A stretch of DNA of 64,000 nt, taken from a virus. A program made the position numbers and the translations under genes. Below the pieces are notes generated by a model. It was not told the origin of the DNA and did not search any database. It saw only the letters and a list, made by a program, of their open reading frames with translations. Positions 24,676-33,542 of the stretch are shown piece after piece; position 1 is the stretch's first letter, and each line of letters begins with the position of its first letter. Location: IMG/VR virus record IMGVR_UViG_3300009703_000014, positions 1 to 64,000 of that record; one strand, 5' to 3'.

Positions 24676-26519
24676 TGTCAATCTCCACAAACAGAATAAT
24701 TTTTGATCACACTGTAGCAGGTAAAAAGTATGTGGTGAAAATCAAGCCCATTAGATCAGATGGGAGGAATACCTCATATACTGATTATGTCAAAGTAGTA
24801 AGCGGCGATATATCTCCTTTAAGTACTTTGACTTCCTTATCGTCCTCTTTTACAGGAGCAGAAACCGAGAATGCAGTCTCTGCCTCAATCAATAACTTTA
24901 ATTACCCTTTAGAATATCTCAACACTCACTGACGTTTACAAAAAACCTCTGATAAAGTACAAATTAATTCCTTTTTAACGACTGCTGATATAGGTGTCGG
25001 AGACGCTGCTATACCTTATACGTCTTTAAGCGGAGTAAGCCAAGCAAGCTCCCAAGTACGAGCAATGGATTATATTTGAATGGATGACGAGTTGATTCAA
25101 ATAACTTCTGTAGATGCATCACAGTGAGAAGTCACTAGAGGAGCTTTAAATACTGCAGCTTCTACCCATTTGGCTGATTCAGCTATTTATAAAGAGGTTC
25201 CACCCCATGCCTACAGTGTGCCGACTACAGTCAGCGATACCCTGACCGAAAGCTTTCAAACTACACCACAAGACACTTCTTTTATATATGCAAGATGGCA
25301 AAATAAATTTGGGTATTTATCGGAGTGGGAGTTAATACATAAAGGGACCGCCCCCAAATCAAACGCACAAAATTTAGCAGAGTCCTCATTAAACGAGTTT
25401 TCGACTCAAGTAGGAAATAACCTATTACAAAATTGGTCCTTTGAAAACGTAAAAGGAACAGGGGTTGACGCAAAGTCTTGGGATATAACACCTCCTACAT
25501 ATTCTAATGTATCTACCTTAAAGTCTTTTACATACTCTGGTTTAGGGCTGTCGTATGATTACTACTTGGGAGACCGTTTAGGGGCTTTTTCTGCCGGGAT
25601 TACGGTTGGAGCTTCTGGAGAGTGGGGCGCCTTTACTCCGCATGAAAGTACCTTATCTACTTCTGTAGTGTTGCATCCTAATGTTACAAAATACAGCTTG
25701 CATTTTAGATCTGCTTATGGAATACTTCCTACAGATTTAAGCGCAGCCTATATAGGTAACCTGCCGCCTTTAAATAAAGCCCCTATTATAAAAGCATTGC
25801 TTTATGAATATACGGACATAGATGGCACTACACCGAACGGCACTATAGTACAGTCCTCGGATGCTTTTAAGCTAGCTAATATAAAAGGTAAGAGTTTCTC
25901 TGCCTCTTTTAGTAACTTTGATTCTTCTACTAAATCTTTTAGAATAGGATTCAGGCTGAGCGTATACAATAAAATCCCTATAACATTTACAGGTTCTATT
26001 CAGAATGGAGGGACTATAGGGGCCTCTGTAGGGAATATATGGGCATATTTAGATGCAGCAAGTTTGTGTACAGGCGAACTACGAGCAGGGTTAGGACCTT
26101 TTATATTAACAGAAGATCACCAAAGTGCCGCGGATATAGCTGAAAAATATATATGTAGAGGAAATGCAGAAGAGGGAGATATAGTTTGCTTTGATGAGCC
26201 TATTAATGGAAATCCCTCTGTTAGAGTAGCAAACAAGGAGGCCGCTGATGGCAGGCCTTTGATGTGTGTGTCAGAAAACTACTTTTTTAGTCTACAGGAT
26301 GAAATGAGCAAGGCCCCTGAAAACTTTAACACTATAAATATAGGTTTAACAGGCAGGGTGCTCTGTAAAGTGCAAGGCCCCATACAGGTGAATGACCCCA
26401 TAACTTTATTAGACAAGGGCATAGGAACTAAAGCTAATAAGGGCGACTACGTTTTAGGATACGCTATAACAAACCATTTAGAAGAGACAGCTGGAGCAGT
26501 ATACCTACTAGTAAAATAA
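24675..26519 (+). CDS. Tail-fibre protein, 614 aa, three UGA codons
   Basis: The ATG overlaps the upstream stop. The frame passes TGA at 24930, 25077 and 25125 and ends at TAA 26517-26519. The N-terminus resembles a fibronectin-like domain (K-Y-V-V-K-I-K-P-I-R-S-D-G). The C-terminal ~140 residues are compact, with R-G-N-A-E-E-G-D-I-V-C-F and I-G-L-T-G-R-V-L-C-K-V-Q-G-P-I. These resemble the short capping domain seen at the end of some fibres (DUF2190-like in style, low certainty). Confidence 0.72.
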
Positions 26520-26520
26520 T

Positions 26521-27570
26521 ATGCCTACAAAAAATGTAAAACAAACTATATCTATAGTCCCTATAATTAAAGCGGATAAATTATCTGAACTTTCATGGGA
26601 AGGGTCAGATGAGTCTCTTTTATGGAGAATGCTTGACCCACTTATAACGAGTGTAAACTTGCTCGAATCGGATGTAAGTAACTTTCAAGGAGCTATAGAT
26701 AAGCTAGAAGACTATACCTACATTAGTGGTTTAGACGCTGACTACCTATCAAAAACCAATACTATACTTTATACCCCTACATTAGATTATCACCCTGCAA
26801 CAAAAAAATATGTTGACGATTCTTCTGGGGGCAGTGGGTCCTATACACTTCCTACAGCCAGTTCTTCTGTATTAGGGGGCATTAAGATAGGTGCAAATTT
26901 AAGCATAGACGGTTCAAGTGTTTTATCTTCCACAGATACTAATACAACATACTCAATACAAGACGGGGAGCTTTCTCAGAATAATTTAACTACTGCGTTA
27001 AAAGGTAATTATGATACTGCTTATACACACTCCCAAGCCTCTCATGCTCCATCTACCGCAGAAGCAAATGTACAATCAGATTGGAACTCTGCTAGTGGCG
27101 ATTCACTAATACTTAATAAGCCGACGTTGCAAAAAGGATGGCACGGACATACGGATAGAGTTAAATTGCTGGTTACGGATTTTTTACCGTCTGATGCGTC
27201 TTCTACTTACAATTTAGGTGTGTACGACTACAGCTTAGCCCTCAATGCCTTAAAAGGAATGTCGACTTCCTTAGACTTCTATGGTTATAAGGAGATTCCA
27301 AGCGGGTATAAAGCTACAAGTCTTACTTTGTATGTCTATCATAAGTTTGCTTCAGACTCCACAGCAATTACTGTGTATGAGGGGTTCATAGACTCTAGTA
27401 CTGCAGTATCAAAGGGAACCGCTAACGCTACTGGAAGTCTCGCTAATTTTACATTTACATTAGATTTTGTAGATTTTAATTCGACTGATACTAATCAAAT
27501 AATGATACATATAGATCCTGCCTCAACATTTAGGTTATATGGTGGCTACATATCAATATCAGAGATTTAA
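26521..27570 (+). CDS. Tail-fibre protein, 349 aa
   Basis: This complete frame has no TGA and begins at ATG 26521, two bases after the previous stop. It has an N-terminal helical attachment region, then the T-L-D-Y-H-P-A-T-K-K-Y-V-D-D motif common in phage fibres. A Gly/Ser-rich linker and a H-S-Q-A-S-H-A-P-S repeat-like neck follow. The C-terminal ~130 residues are beta-rich and may be the receptor-binding head. Family motifs make a fibre role likely, but the receptor cannot be told. Confidence 0.78.
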   Translation: MPTKNVKQTISIVPIIKADKLSELSWEGSDESLLWRMLDPLITSVNLLESDVSNFQGAIDKLEDYTYISGLDADYLSKTNTILYTPTLDYHPATKKYVDDSSGGSGSYTLPTASSSVLGGIKIGANLSIDGSSVLSSTDTNTTYSIQDGELSQNNLTTALKGNYDTAYTHSQASHAPSTAEANVQSDWNSASGDSLILNKPTLQKGWHGHTDRVKLLVTDFLPSDASSTYNLGVYDYSLALNALKGMSTSLDFYGYKEIPSGYKATSLTLYVYHKFASDSTAITVYEGFIDSSTAVSKGTANATGSLANFTFTLDFVDFNSTDTNQIMIHIDPASTFRLYGGYISISEI

Positions 27571-27968
27571 TGTTTAGGCTGGCAATATTATTGTTATTAT
27601 TTTTAAGTTGTGAAAATACCATAACAAATACTGTCTACGAACCTATACATTTAGAAGAAATATTTGAAACTAATGAAACTATACAATGAAATATTGATAT
27701 GCAATATGGGTATTTTATTAAATCTTACTCAGAGATAACACAGAGGGTAGACGGAGTATATGATTCTATTTGGTACCATACAAAATACTTTTTAGAAGAC
27801 TCTTTACTATCAGAAGACTCTGTATTATATAGACATGGGTGGGGTAAGTTTTGGGAAGTAACAGAGTTTCAAGAAGTCGGATCTAAAGGATTCGCAATAG
27901 GGGAATCAGATTTTTATCCAATGGTTTTCTCTTTAGATGTATACTCATGGATATCAATAGGAGAATAA
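27570..27968 (+). CDS. Predicted lipoprotein, 132 aa
   Basis: The ATG overlaps the previous stop (TAATG). The N-terminus M-F-R-L-A-I-L-L-L-L-F-L-S-C is a lipoprotein signal with Cys at residue 14. The mature part is acidic and rich in Tyr, Trp and Asp. One TGA at 27687 is read through. A phage lipoprotein at the end of the fibre cluster could block superinfection or protect the receptor, as T5 Llp does, but this is inference from location and signal only. Confidence 0.75.
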
Positions 27969-27969
27969 T

Positions 27970-28395
27970 ATGGCAACTTTAAATACGGGTCTCGGCACAT
28001 CTGAGATAACAGAAACCAGTCTAAGAAACTTAATGGATCACTTGTATGTTAGCGAAGGGGATAGCCTACACGCAGATGGGTATGAACTTAATGAGAACGG
28101 AGAGCCGACGGACATTCAATCTGTAAATATTATGAAAGTTGCGGAGAATATGCGCAGTCAGATAGAAGCTCTTCGAACTGAGGTTGAATTACTACATGCT
28201 TTTATTGTAGATGCCTTTGGAGTAGACAGCACTAGTGCCACCTCTCAAGGAGCTACAGGAGCTACAGGTCCGACGGGAGCTACAGGAGCAGCAGGAAACT
28301 CCCATTTAAGCAGCTGGTCTCTTACGGATGCGGGACGGGGATCCCTCACTATAAGCGACGGGACAACTAGTTGAACTATTACTGGCGGGCGTTAA
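27970..28395 (+). CDS. Small fibre-like protein with collagen-like repeat
   Basis: The 141-codon frame begins at ATG 27970 and ends at TAA 28393-28395. It reads one TGA at 28372 inside a T-T-S-(UGA)-T-I-T-G-G ending. The middle is helical (about residues 45-80). A short G-A-T-G-A-T-G-P-T-G-A-T-G repeat at about residues 94-108 is collagen-like Gly-X-Y, common in phage fibre tips. It closes the tail-fibre run, just before the lysis promoter. Confidence 0.75.
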
Positions 28396-28430
28396 AATAA
28401 GTTTGATTTTTAGTTTGAAAATACTTATAT

Positions 28431-28441
28431 TTAAGTATAAA
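28431..28441 (+). promoter_or_regulatory. Candidate late promoter (TTAAGTATAAA)
   Basis: A TATAAA box preceded by TTAAG lies 31 bases before the ATG of the first lysis gene. Similar TATAAR boxes lie 34-35 bases before the ATGs at 45183 and 62004. This is the only intergenic gap of note between the fibre and lysis genes. No conserved -35 element is evident. Confidence 0.45.
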
Positions 28442-28471
28442 GGCTTTTAACATATAACCGATAAAATAATA

Positions 28472-28678
28472 ATGGCAAAAAAAGAAAATACTTTAGAGAC
28501 TAAATTAGAGAAGCTTACCTTAGAAAATAAGGGGCGTGTTGCTCAAGTAGAGCAGTGGAACACTAATATAGTACAATTAAAAGAGGAAATAAATAAAGCA
28601 AAAGAGGCACATGATTATACTAGGGGGCAGATAGAGCTCCTAACTCAGATGATTAGTGAGGCTGGTGACAATCAATAA
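28472..28678 (+). CDS. Small coiled-coil protein, 68 aa
   Basis: First gene after a candidate promoter. The 68 residues are almost entirely charged helix (K-L-E-K-L-T-L-E-N-K, Q-L-K-E-E-I-N-K-A-K), a probable coiled coil, with one TGG Trp. It overlaps the start of the next gene. Position at the head of the lysis cassette suggests a lysis or late regulatory role, not proven. Confidence 0.65.
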   Translation: MAKKENTLETKLEKLTLENKGRVAQVEQWNTNIVQLKEEINKAKEAHDYTRGQIELLTQMISEAGDNQ

Positions 28679-28946
28679 TTTAAAGTATATTTTTAAAAAG
28701 TTACTATACTTTTTAAATTATGCTTTAGTAGTGTATATATTTTCTAAATTTACAAACGCTGATTCAGCTGAAATAAAAAAAATAAGAGCAAAAATTAAAC
28801 AGCTTAGTGTAGAAAAAAAGCGTTTAGAAAGTAATCTACACACCTTAAAAAGTAAAAAGGAGTTAAAGAGCATTGAAAAAGAAATTGAAAGAATGGTTCC
28901 TAAAGAAAAGATTGCTCTTTTCTCTGATTTGCTTAGTAAGCTTTAA
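28656..28946 (+). CDS. Inner-membrane coiled-coil protein, possible i-spanin
   Basis: GTG at 28656 (or GTG at 28665) opens a 96-residue frame. A single hydrophobic segment at about residues 11-31 is followed by a long basic/acidic coiled coil. One N-terminal membrane anchor plus a periplasmic coiled coil is the layout of i-spanins (Rz-type). The following gene overlaps its 3' end in another frame and carries a signal peptide, as o-spanins often do. The amidase lies downstream. Spanin is the best guess; a holin is the alternative. Confidence 0.55.
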   Translation: MRLVTINNLKYIFKKLLYFLNYALVVYIFSKFTNADSAEIKKIRAKIKQLSVEKKRLESNLHTLKSKKELKSIEKEIERMVPKEKIALFSDLLSKL

Positions 28947-29232
28947 TGTGGCGCAGGAATGGGCAGATGACTCTACTATTGTATTTACAAAGGTAGAGTT
29001 TGATGCTCTTTTAGTAAAAATGCAGGACTGTGTGTCTACAAAATACTATTGGGAATCCCTGTCTCTACAGCAAGACTCTTTAATAAATTTGCAAGACTCC
29101 CTTATAGCTCAGTATGAATATAAGGATAACTTAGTGGCACCTTTTTATAAACAAAAGTGGTTCCATAATTTAATGTTTACTTTAACAGGAATGGTAATAA
29201 AAGACAAAATAGAGGAAGCAATTAATGACTAG
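28873..29232 (+). CDS. Secreted protein overlapping the spanin-like gene, possible o-spanin partner
   Basis: The frame overlaps the preceding gene by about 74 bases and must start at TTG (28873 or 28888). The N-terminus has Lys residues and then a hydrophobic core (L-L-F-S-L-I-C-L-V-S-F), ending in N-V-A-Q, a plausible signal peptide. The mature part is acidic and helical. The nested arrangement resembles spanin pairs, but the lipobox is poor. The start codon is uncertain. Confidence 0.5.
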   Translation: MKKKLKEWFLKKRLLFSLICLVSFNVAQEWADDSTIVFTKVEFDALLVKMQDCVSTKYYWESLSLQQDSLINLQDSLIAQYEYKDNLVAPFYKQKWFHNLMFTLTGMVIKDKIEEAIND

Positions 29233-29491
29233 ATTTTCTGTAAATATTGACCCAATATCCAATACTACAAATCTTTCTGTGCAGGTAAATGATCATAAAT
29301 TAAAAAAAACACATATACTGGATAAGGCGGCTAGTTCTTTAACTTCTGCAAAAGCATATGCAGACCAGTTTATAATAGGGGTGAGGCGTCAGATGGGTGA
29401 CGAGCAGTCTTCAAAACTGTCCCCCTCCGTTTCCAAACCGGAGTGCGTGGGTTCGATTCCTACCACCCCTGCAAACAAGGTAAATATATAA
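29225..29491 (+). CDS. Small ORF overlapping the UCA tRNA gene
   Basis: ATG 29225 overlaps the previous stop, and the frame ends in TAA that overlaps the amidase ATG, as at most junctions here. The 88 codons would give M-T-R-F-S-V-N-I-D-P and about 50 plausible residues. The rest is simply the translated tRNA at 29377-29471. Either the ORF is genuinely shared with the tRNA or its true coding part is truncated. I keep it at low confidence. Confidence 0.4.
   Translation: MTRFSVNIDPISNTTNLSVQVNDHKLKKTHILDKAASSLTSAKAYADQFIIGVRRQMGDEQSSKLSPSVSKPECVGSIPTTPANKVNI
29377..29471 (+). tRNA. UGA-reading tRNA (anticodon UCA), tRNA-Trp acceptor on a long-variable-arm body
   Basis: The sequence folds as a tRNA. 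The 7-bp acceptor is A-G-G-G-G-T-G with C-A-C-C-C-C-T, and the discriminator is G471. The D-stem is CGTC/GACG. The anticodon stem GCAGT/ACTGT closes loop C-T-T-C-A-A-A, so the anticodon is UCA. The T-arm is GTGGG-TTCGATT-CCTAC. Between anticodon and T arms lies a 26-base variable region with hairpin CTCCG/CGGAG, which is unlike tRNA-Trp. A1-U72, G5-C68 and G73 are TrpRS identity features, and the E. coli tRNA-Trp acceptor differs at only one pair. Three bases separate acceptor and D-stem, and base 8 is A. CCA is not encoded (GCAA follows). It decodes the in-frame UGA codons of the late genes. Confidence 0.85.
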
Positions 29492-30093
29492 TGATAAAAA
29501 TATTAAAAATTATAATGGATTTAATACGGGTTTTTTTTAAAGGGAAGCCTCTTGTATCTCATACCCCCCTTAAGATACAAGATATTTCTAAAGAGCTTTC
29601 TTGACACCCAACACGTACTTGAAGTAAGCGCGCCTTATCAAGTATTAAAAAGATTGTAGTACATCAAAGCCTTACTTCGTATAAAAACTCTTCGCTTTCA
29701 GCTATAAATAGCTACCACATTAAGCCCGGAAAGCAAAACCATATAAGCCCTAATGGGGCTCCTCATATTTGCTATCACTTTGGAATAGACGGTGACGGCA
29801 ACACATTTCAATTAAATAATTTAAGTAGTACAGTGTGGCATTGTAAGGGACAAAATACAGCCGGCATAGGTATCTTAATATTGGGGGACTTTGACGGCCC
29901 CTCTTACACTGGGAAAGACGTAGAGCCTACAGAAGCCCAACTTAAAAGCCTTGGAGCCCTTATTAATAATTTGCTTTCAAGGGAAAATTTAGCTATATCT
30001 AAACAAGACACTTACGGGCATGCTGATTTTGGTAAGGACAATTGTCCAGGTACTGTCGTAAGCAACTTTATAGACAAATTTAAAAACACTTAG
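29491..30093 (+). CDS. N-acetylmuramoyl-L-alanine amidase (endolysin)
   Basis: This is an amidase_2/T7-lysozyme-type enzyme that cuts the amide bond between MurNAc and the peptide stem. The 200-residue frame reads TGA at codons 38 and 44. The second lies in P-T-R-T-(UGA)-S-K-R-A-L-S-S-I, just before the first zinc ligand in I-V-V-H-Q-S. The other ligands fit Y-G-H-A-D-F-G-K-D-N-C-P-G, a His and a Cys eight residues apart as in T7 lysozyme. There is no cleavable signal, although the N-terminal 15 residues are hydrophobic. It follows the spanin-like genes, so it is the phage lysin. Confidence 0.9.
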
Positions 30094-30104
30094 AGGATAA
30101 TAAA

Positions 30105-31163
30105 ATGAATAAAATAGCATCTATGAATCTTGATGTAGTAGACTTTATCTTAAATGATGTAGAAAAACTGGCATCCGTAGTAAATGGTTTAACAGACAGC
30201 ACAAAAACAGCACATATTCCCAGCTTTGAAGAGCAGCAGGATATGCCAGACAGAAATTTTGCTTTAATCTTATTAAGCAATCAGGCAGCCGACTTACATA
30301 AATTTGCTATGAACTCGGCTGATTTAGTAGAACTTAACTTAGCTTTCTTGTCTAATAATGTAGAGTCTCTTCCAGACGAAGTTATTAAGATTGCTGGGGC
30401 TAATTTAACTAAAGCCGCAAACGATTATAATGTGAGTATACCAGCAAACTTAGAAGAATTTTCTTCTAATGTATATGTCGATAACAGGCTTTTAACTACA
30501 GACATTAACGAGCTAAATTATGTAGTTAAGTGTGCGCAAGAGGGTGACGTAAATTTTGCTTGGGAAGGTGAGAAAAAGTATCCTTTAACCGATGCATCCA
30601 CTGTTAAAACTGCGTCCGCTTACTTTGCGAAACACCATCAAGCGATGGATATGGATAAAAAATTAGAATTTGTATTAAATACAGAACGTGCTGCTAAAAA
30701 CTTTGGGGTAGATATAGACAATACTGCTATAGATAAATATGCTAGCTTGGATAGAAGCAGGTTTAACCCCATACTTCATGACCATATTAAAGTAAGGCAG
30801 TCTTATATTAAAGATGACGAAGATATAGCTATCTACGACGACCTATATAATAAAATCGACGCCGCATCGCCTACTAAGGTAGCACAAGCTTTGAATATCA
30901 TAGATAAGGAATTTGATTTGGAGCGTATGTACGGAAAGGGGATAGAGGATCCTTTAATGGCCTGTTTAGGATCTGTTAAAAGAGCTGGATTAAATATTGA
31001 AGGATCTATGATAACGCAAGATGATTTAAATGGCCTCGATAGCGGAGACTTAACAGTTATAGTTGGAAATGACGCGGTTAAAGCGCTTAAAGGGGATGAA
31101 GGGGTGCATGTATTAAATTCATTACCAACTCCTGTTAAACGTGAGGTTTTAGAACTTTTATAA
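30105..31163 (+). CDS. Uncharacterised 352-aa protein, probably virion-associated
   Basis: ATG 30105 follows the lysin by 11 bases and the stop overlaps the next ATG. The protein is soluble, helical and acidic, with a D-F-I-L-N-D-V-E-K-L N-terminus, S-F-E-E-Q-Q-D-M-P-D-R near residue 47 and no known catalytic motif. There is no in-frame TGA. It begins the block leading to the portal, so an internal virion or head-assembly role is plausible. I cannot assign a family. Confidence 0.68.
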   Translation: MNKIASMNLDVVDFILNDVEKLASVVNGLTDSTKTAHIPSFEEQQDMPDRNFALILLSNQAADLHKFAMNSADLVELNLAFLSNNVESLPDEVIKIAGANLTKAANDYNVSIPANLEEFSSNVYVDNRLLTTDINELNYVVKCAQEGDVNFAWEGEKKYPLTDASTVKTASAYFAKHHQAMDMDKKLEFVLNTERAAKNFGVDIDNTAIDKYASLDRSRFNPILHDHIKVRQSYIKDDEDIAIYDDLYNKIDAASPTKVAQALNIIDKEFDLERMYGKGIEDPLMACLGSVKRAGLNIEGSMITQDDLNGLDSGDLTVIVGNDAVKALKGDEGVHVLNSLPTPVKREVLELL

Positions 31164-31705
31164 TGCGTTTCTTTTTAGCAAGTTTTTTATGCTCTATGCT
31201 TTTAGGGCAAACTTTAAATATAGAAACATATAACCACACAGTAAAGGAAGGAGAGTCATTATCCAGTATTAGTGAGGGGTATGGAGTTAGTTGGGCATCT
31301 ATTTATCACCTAAATGCCCACTTAATAGGAGTGGATGCTGACCAAATAAAAGAGGGCCATACTTTAAATATTCCTTTAAATAGCTATTATACGGCGGAAG
31401 GGTACCATTTTGAGTTAAGAGCTTTTTTATGTTTATTTGCGCTATTTATATTTCTTTGGAATATAAAACCTGTGTATAAACACGGAAGCGTTCATACCAA
31501 AACTATTATAGATAGACAAAGTAACAGCGCGCCTGCTAAGTCACGTGAAAACGAAAGTACACATGAGGTGGCCATTGAAGCGGGTTTAGGTAATACGTCT
31601 TGAAAAGCTATTGAAGCTAAGGACATTCAGTTACCTTCAGAGTCTGTGAAGTCTGGTTTAGACCAAGCAGCTTTAAAAGAAAAATTAAAAAAAATCAGGA
31701 AATAA
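31163..31705 (+). CDS. LysM-domain membrane protein
   Basis: The 180-codon frame reads TGA at 31601 and ends at TAA 31703-31705. The N-terminus is signal-like (F-F-L-A-S-F-L-C-S-M-L-L-G). A LysM domain follows at about residues 22-75: Y-N-H-T-V-K-E-G-E-S-L-S-S-I-S, then I-K-E-G-H-T-L-N-I-P. A hydrophobic helix lies near residues 90-108 and the tail is charged. LysM binds peptidoglycan, so the protein may anchor a phage component to the cell wall or act in tail or DNA injection. It lies between an unknown virion gene and an actin-like gene. Confidence 0.8.
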
Positions 31706-31708
31706 CTT

Positions 31709-32695
31709 ATGAAAGGTTTAGATTGTGGTACAGGTAATTTTGTATGTGCGTCAGAGAAGGGAATTAATCTACAAAGGAACTCTTTTTTGACAATTGATAA
31801 AAGCACAACAACCACAAAGCAATTAAAATTATTGAGGGTTCCTTATGTAGAATTAGGGGATCAATTACACATAGTAGGTAAAAAGGCATTTGAGTATGCT
31901 CAAGTGTTTGGCAATGCAGAGCTTAAAAGACCTATGTCTAAAGGGCTTTTAAATCCCACAGAGCAACACGCATTTCCTGTACTTAAAGTAATTATGCAAG
32001 AGTTGTTAGGCACTCCTAGTCAAGAAAATGAAGGGGTTGTTTATTGTGTCCCTGGGAAGCCTATAGACCAAGAAAGGGAAGTAGAATACCACCAAGACAT
32101 CCTAAAAGATATTATTGAAAGTCTAGGTTTTAAAGCTAGAGCAATTAATGAAGCAGTCTCATTAGGTTTAGCGGGGTTAGCCGATGACGGGTTAACAGGG
32201 ATTACGATTTCTATGGGAGCCGGCATGTGTAATATTGCTATTATGTATGCGGGTATGTCTGCCTTACAGTTTAGTGTTGCCAAAGGCGGGGACTGGATTG
32301 ATGAGAATGTAAGTAGGGATTGTGGTATATCTACCGCAAAAGCACAATACATCAAAGAAAGTGGAGATTATACCATAGACCCGGCATCACCTGTAGGTAG
32401 GTCTAGAGAACAGCAGGCTGTAAAAACTTATTATGAAGTACTGATTAGATACTTAATGGCTAATATAGCTAAACAGTTTGAATCAGAAGATATGCCTAAT
32501 TTTCCAAACGAAGTGCCTATTGTTATAGGGGGCGGAACTTCTATGGTAAACGGGTTTATTGAGGTATTTAAAGAGCAATTTCAACAAAAACAATTTCCTC
32601 TAGAAATAAGTGATATACGACACGTAGAGGAGCCCTTAACGGCGGTATCTCGAGGATGTTTAGTGGATGCCCAACTTGAGGAGGAGGAGGGCTAA
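31709..32695 (+). CDS. Actin-like ATPase (ParM/MreB superfamily)
   Basis: The 328-residue protein carries the actin/HSP70 ATPase motifs in order: phosphate-1 D-C-G-T-G-N-F near residue 5, phosphate-2 I-S-M-G-A-G-M-C-N-I near residues 165-180, and the adenosine motif I-V-I-G-G-G-T-S-M-V-N-G-F near 265. These families form ATP-driven filaments that segregate plasmids, shape cells or, in some phages, move phage DNA. No centromere-like repeats or ParR-type partner are obvious nearby. It lies between LysM and portal genes, so it may be expressed late. Confidence 0.85.
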   Translation: MKGLDCGTGNFVCASEKGINLQRNSFLTIDKSTTTTKQLKLLRVPYVELGDQLHIVGKKAFEYAQVFGNAELKRPMSKGLLNPTEQHAFPVLKVIMQELLGTPSQENEGVVYCVPGKPIDQEREVEYHQDILKDIIESLGFKARAINEAVSLGLAGLADDGLTGITISMGAGMCNIAIMYAGMSALQFSVAKGGDWIDENVSRDCGISTAKAQYIKESGDYTIDPASPVGRSREQQAVKTYYEVLIRYLMANIAKQFESEDMPNFPNEVPIVIGGGTSMVNGFIEVFKEQFQQKQFPLEISDIRHVEEPLTAVSRGCLVDAQLEEEEG

Positions 32696-33055
32696 ATGAG
32701 CGCTAAAGCAACTTTTGTATTTGAAAAACTAGCAGGCAGTAAAAAAAAGAACTTTATGAGTGAAGGTAAGAAGGATATTATTTCAGGGCTGGCTGCAGGA
32801 GCTGTCACTACTGGAGCTACTTTTCCTTTAGATACTATGACTACCGCAGCTCAGTCAGGATATGCCGCTGATCTAAAAAAGAGTTTAGGCAAAACCTTAA
32901 CTTTTAAAACCGTACTTAAAAACCCTAAGTTAATCCCTCACCTTTATAAAGGTATTCAGTATAAATGGTCAAAAACTATTCCAGGCACTGCTATATCTTT
33001 AGCAACCTATGCCGGTACTAGGCGATTCTTAGATAAGAAATTTCCTAAGCAGTAA
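32696..33055 (+). CDS. Small protein resembling one mitochondrial-carrier repeat
   Basis: ATG 32696 follows the previous TAA directly and the stop overlaps the next ATG. Residues about 28-50 read I-S-G-L-A-A-G-A-V-T-T-G-A-T-F-P-L-D-T-M-T. This is the hallmark of a mitochondrial-carrier repeat (G-x-x-A-G-x-x-x-x-x-x-x-x-P-x-D). Residues about 80-115 read L-Y-K-G-I-Q-Y-K-W, then P-G-T-A-I-S-L-A-T-Y, as in the second helix of such a repeat. Real carriers have three repeats; this has one (119 aa). The match is by eye and could be convergent. It precedes the portal. Confidence 0.55.
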   Translation: MSAKATFVFEKLAGSKKKNFMSEGKKDIISGLAAGAVTTGATFPLDTMTTAAQSGYAADLKKSLGKTLTFKTVLKNPKLIPHLYKGIQYKWSKTIPGTAISLATYAGTRRFLDKKFPKQ

Positions 33056-33540
33056 TGGATATTACAGACTTATTACAGAATGAAGATGTGGTGGAGCCGG
33101 AAACGCTTCACATGCTTTTTCCAAATTTAACTCAAATGGAAAAGCAAAAGGTACTTGCTATTAAAGTAATACATAATAATAGATGTGCCTTTGAAGACAT
33201 GGATGTATTTGAAAATATAGTCTTTGTTTTAAATGGAATAGACCCCAATGTTACTATCATGGAGGGTTCTACCCCTGAATTTATTTGGAAAGCTTTAGAT
33301 ACCATCAGACAAATCCACCCCAAAATTGAGTTTGCTGAAGAAGTCAAAGAATATATAAAAAGTATATTTTTGGACCAAGGGTACAAAGTGTTTCCACCTA
33401 AATCAGGCATAGATAGCCCCCTTTTAGAGCAAGTGGAGGATCGTGCATTACACGGTCCTTTTCCTTTAGAAGAAGATGATATAGGAATACAAGCCTTAAG
33501 ATATTTAAAAACAATGGAATATATTAAAACAGGGGAATAA
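33055..33540 (+). CDS. Uncharacterised 161-aa protein before the portal
   Basis: TAATG overlap with the upstream gene. The product is acidic, mainly helical and without Cys-rich or membrane segments. It ends two bases before the portal ATG. Small proteins just upstream of portals are often assembly factors, but nothing in the sequence assigns a family. No in-frame TGA. Confidence 0.68.
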   Translation: MDITDLLQNEDVVEPETLHMLFPNLTQMEKQKVLAIKVIHNNRCAFEDMDVFENIVFVLNGIDPNVTIMEGSTPEFIWKALDTIRQIHPKIEFAEEVKEYIKSIFLDQGYKVFPPKSGIDSPLLEQVEDRALHGPFPLEEDDIGIQALRYLKTMEYIKTGE

Positions 33541-33542
33541 AA

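Noticed and set aside
29377-29471. tRNA-Sec, because of UCA and a long variable arm
   Set aside because: The acceptor plus T stem is 7+5, the D-stem is not the 6-bp Sec type, and the acceptor matches tRNA-Trp. Many in-frame UGA fall at Trp positions with no SECIS-like context seen.
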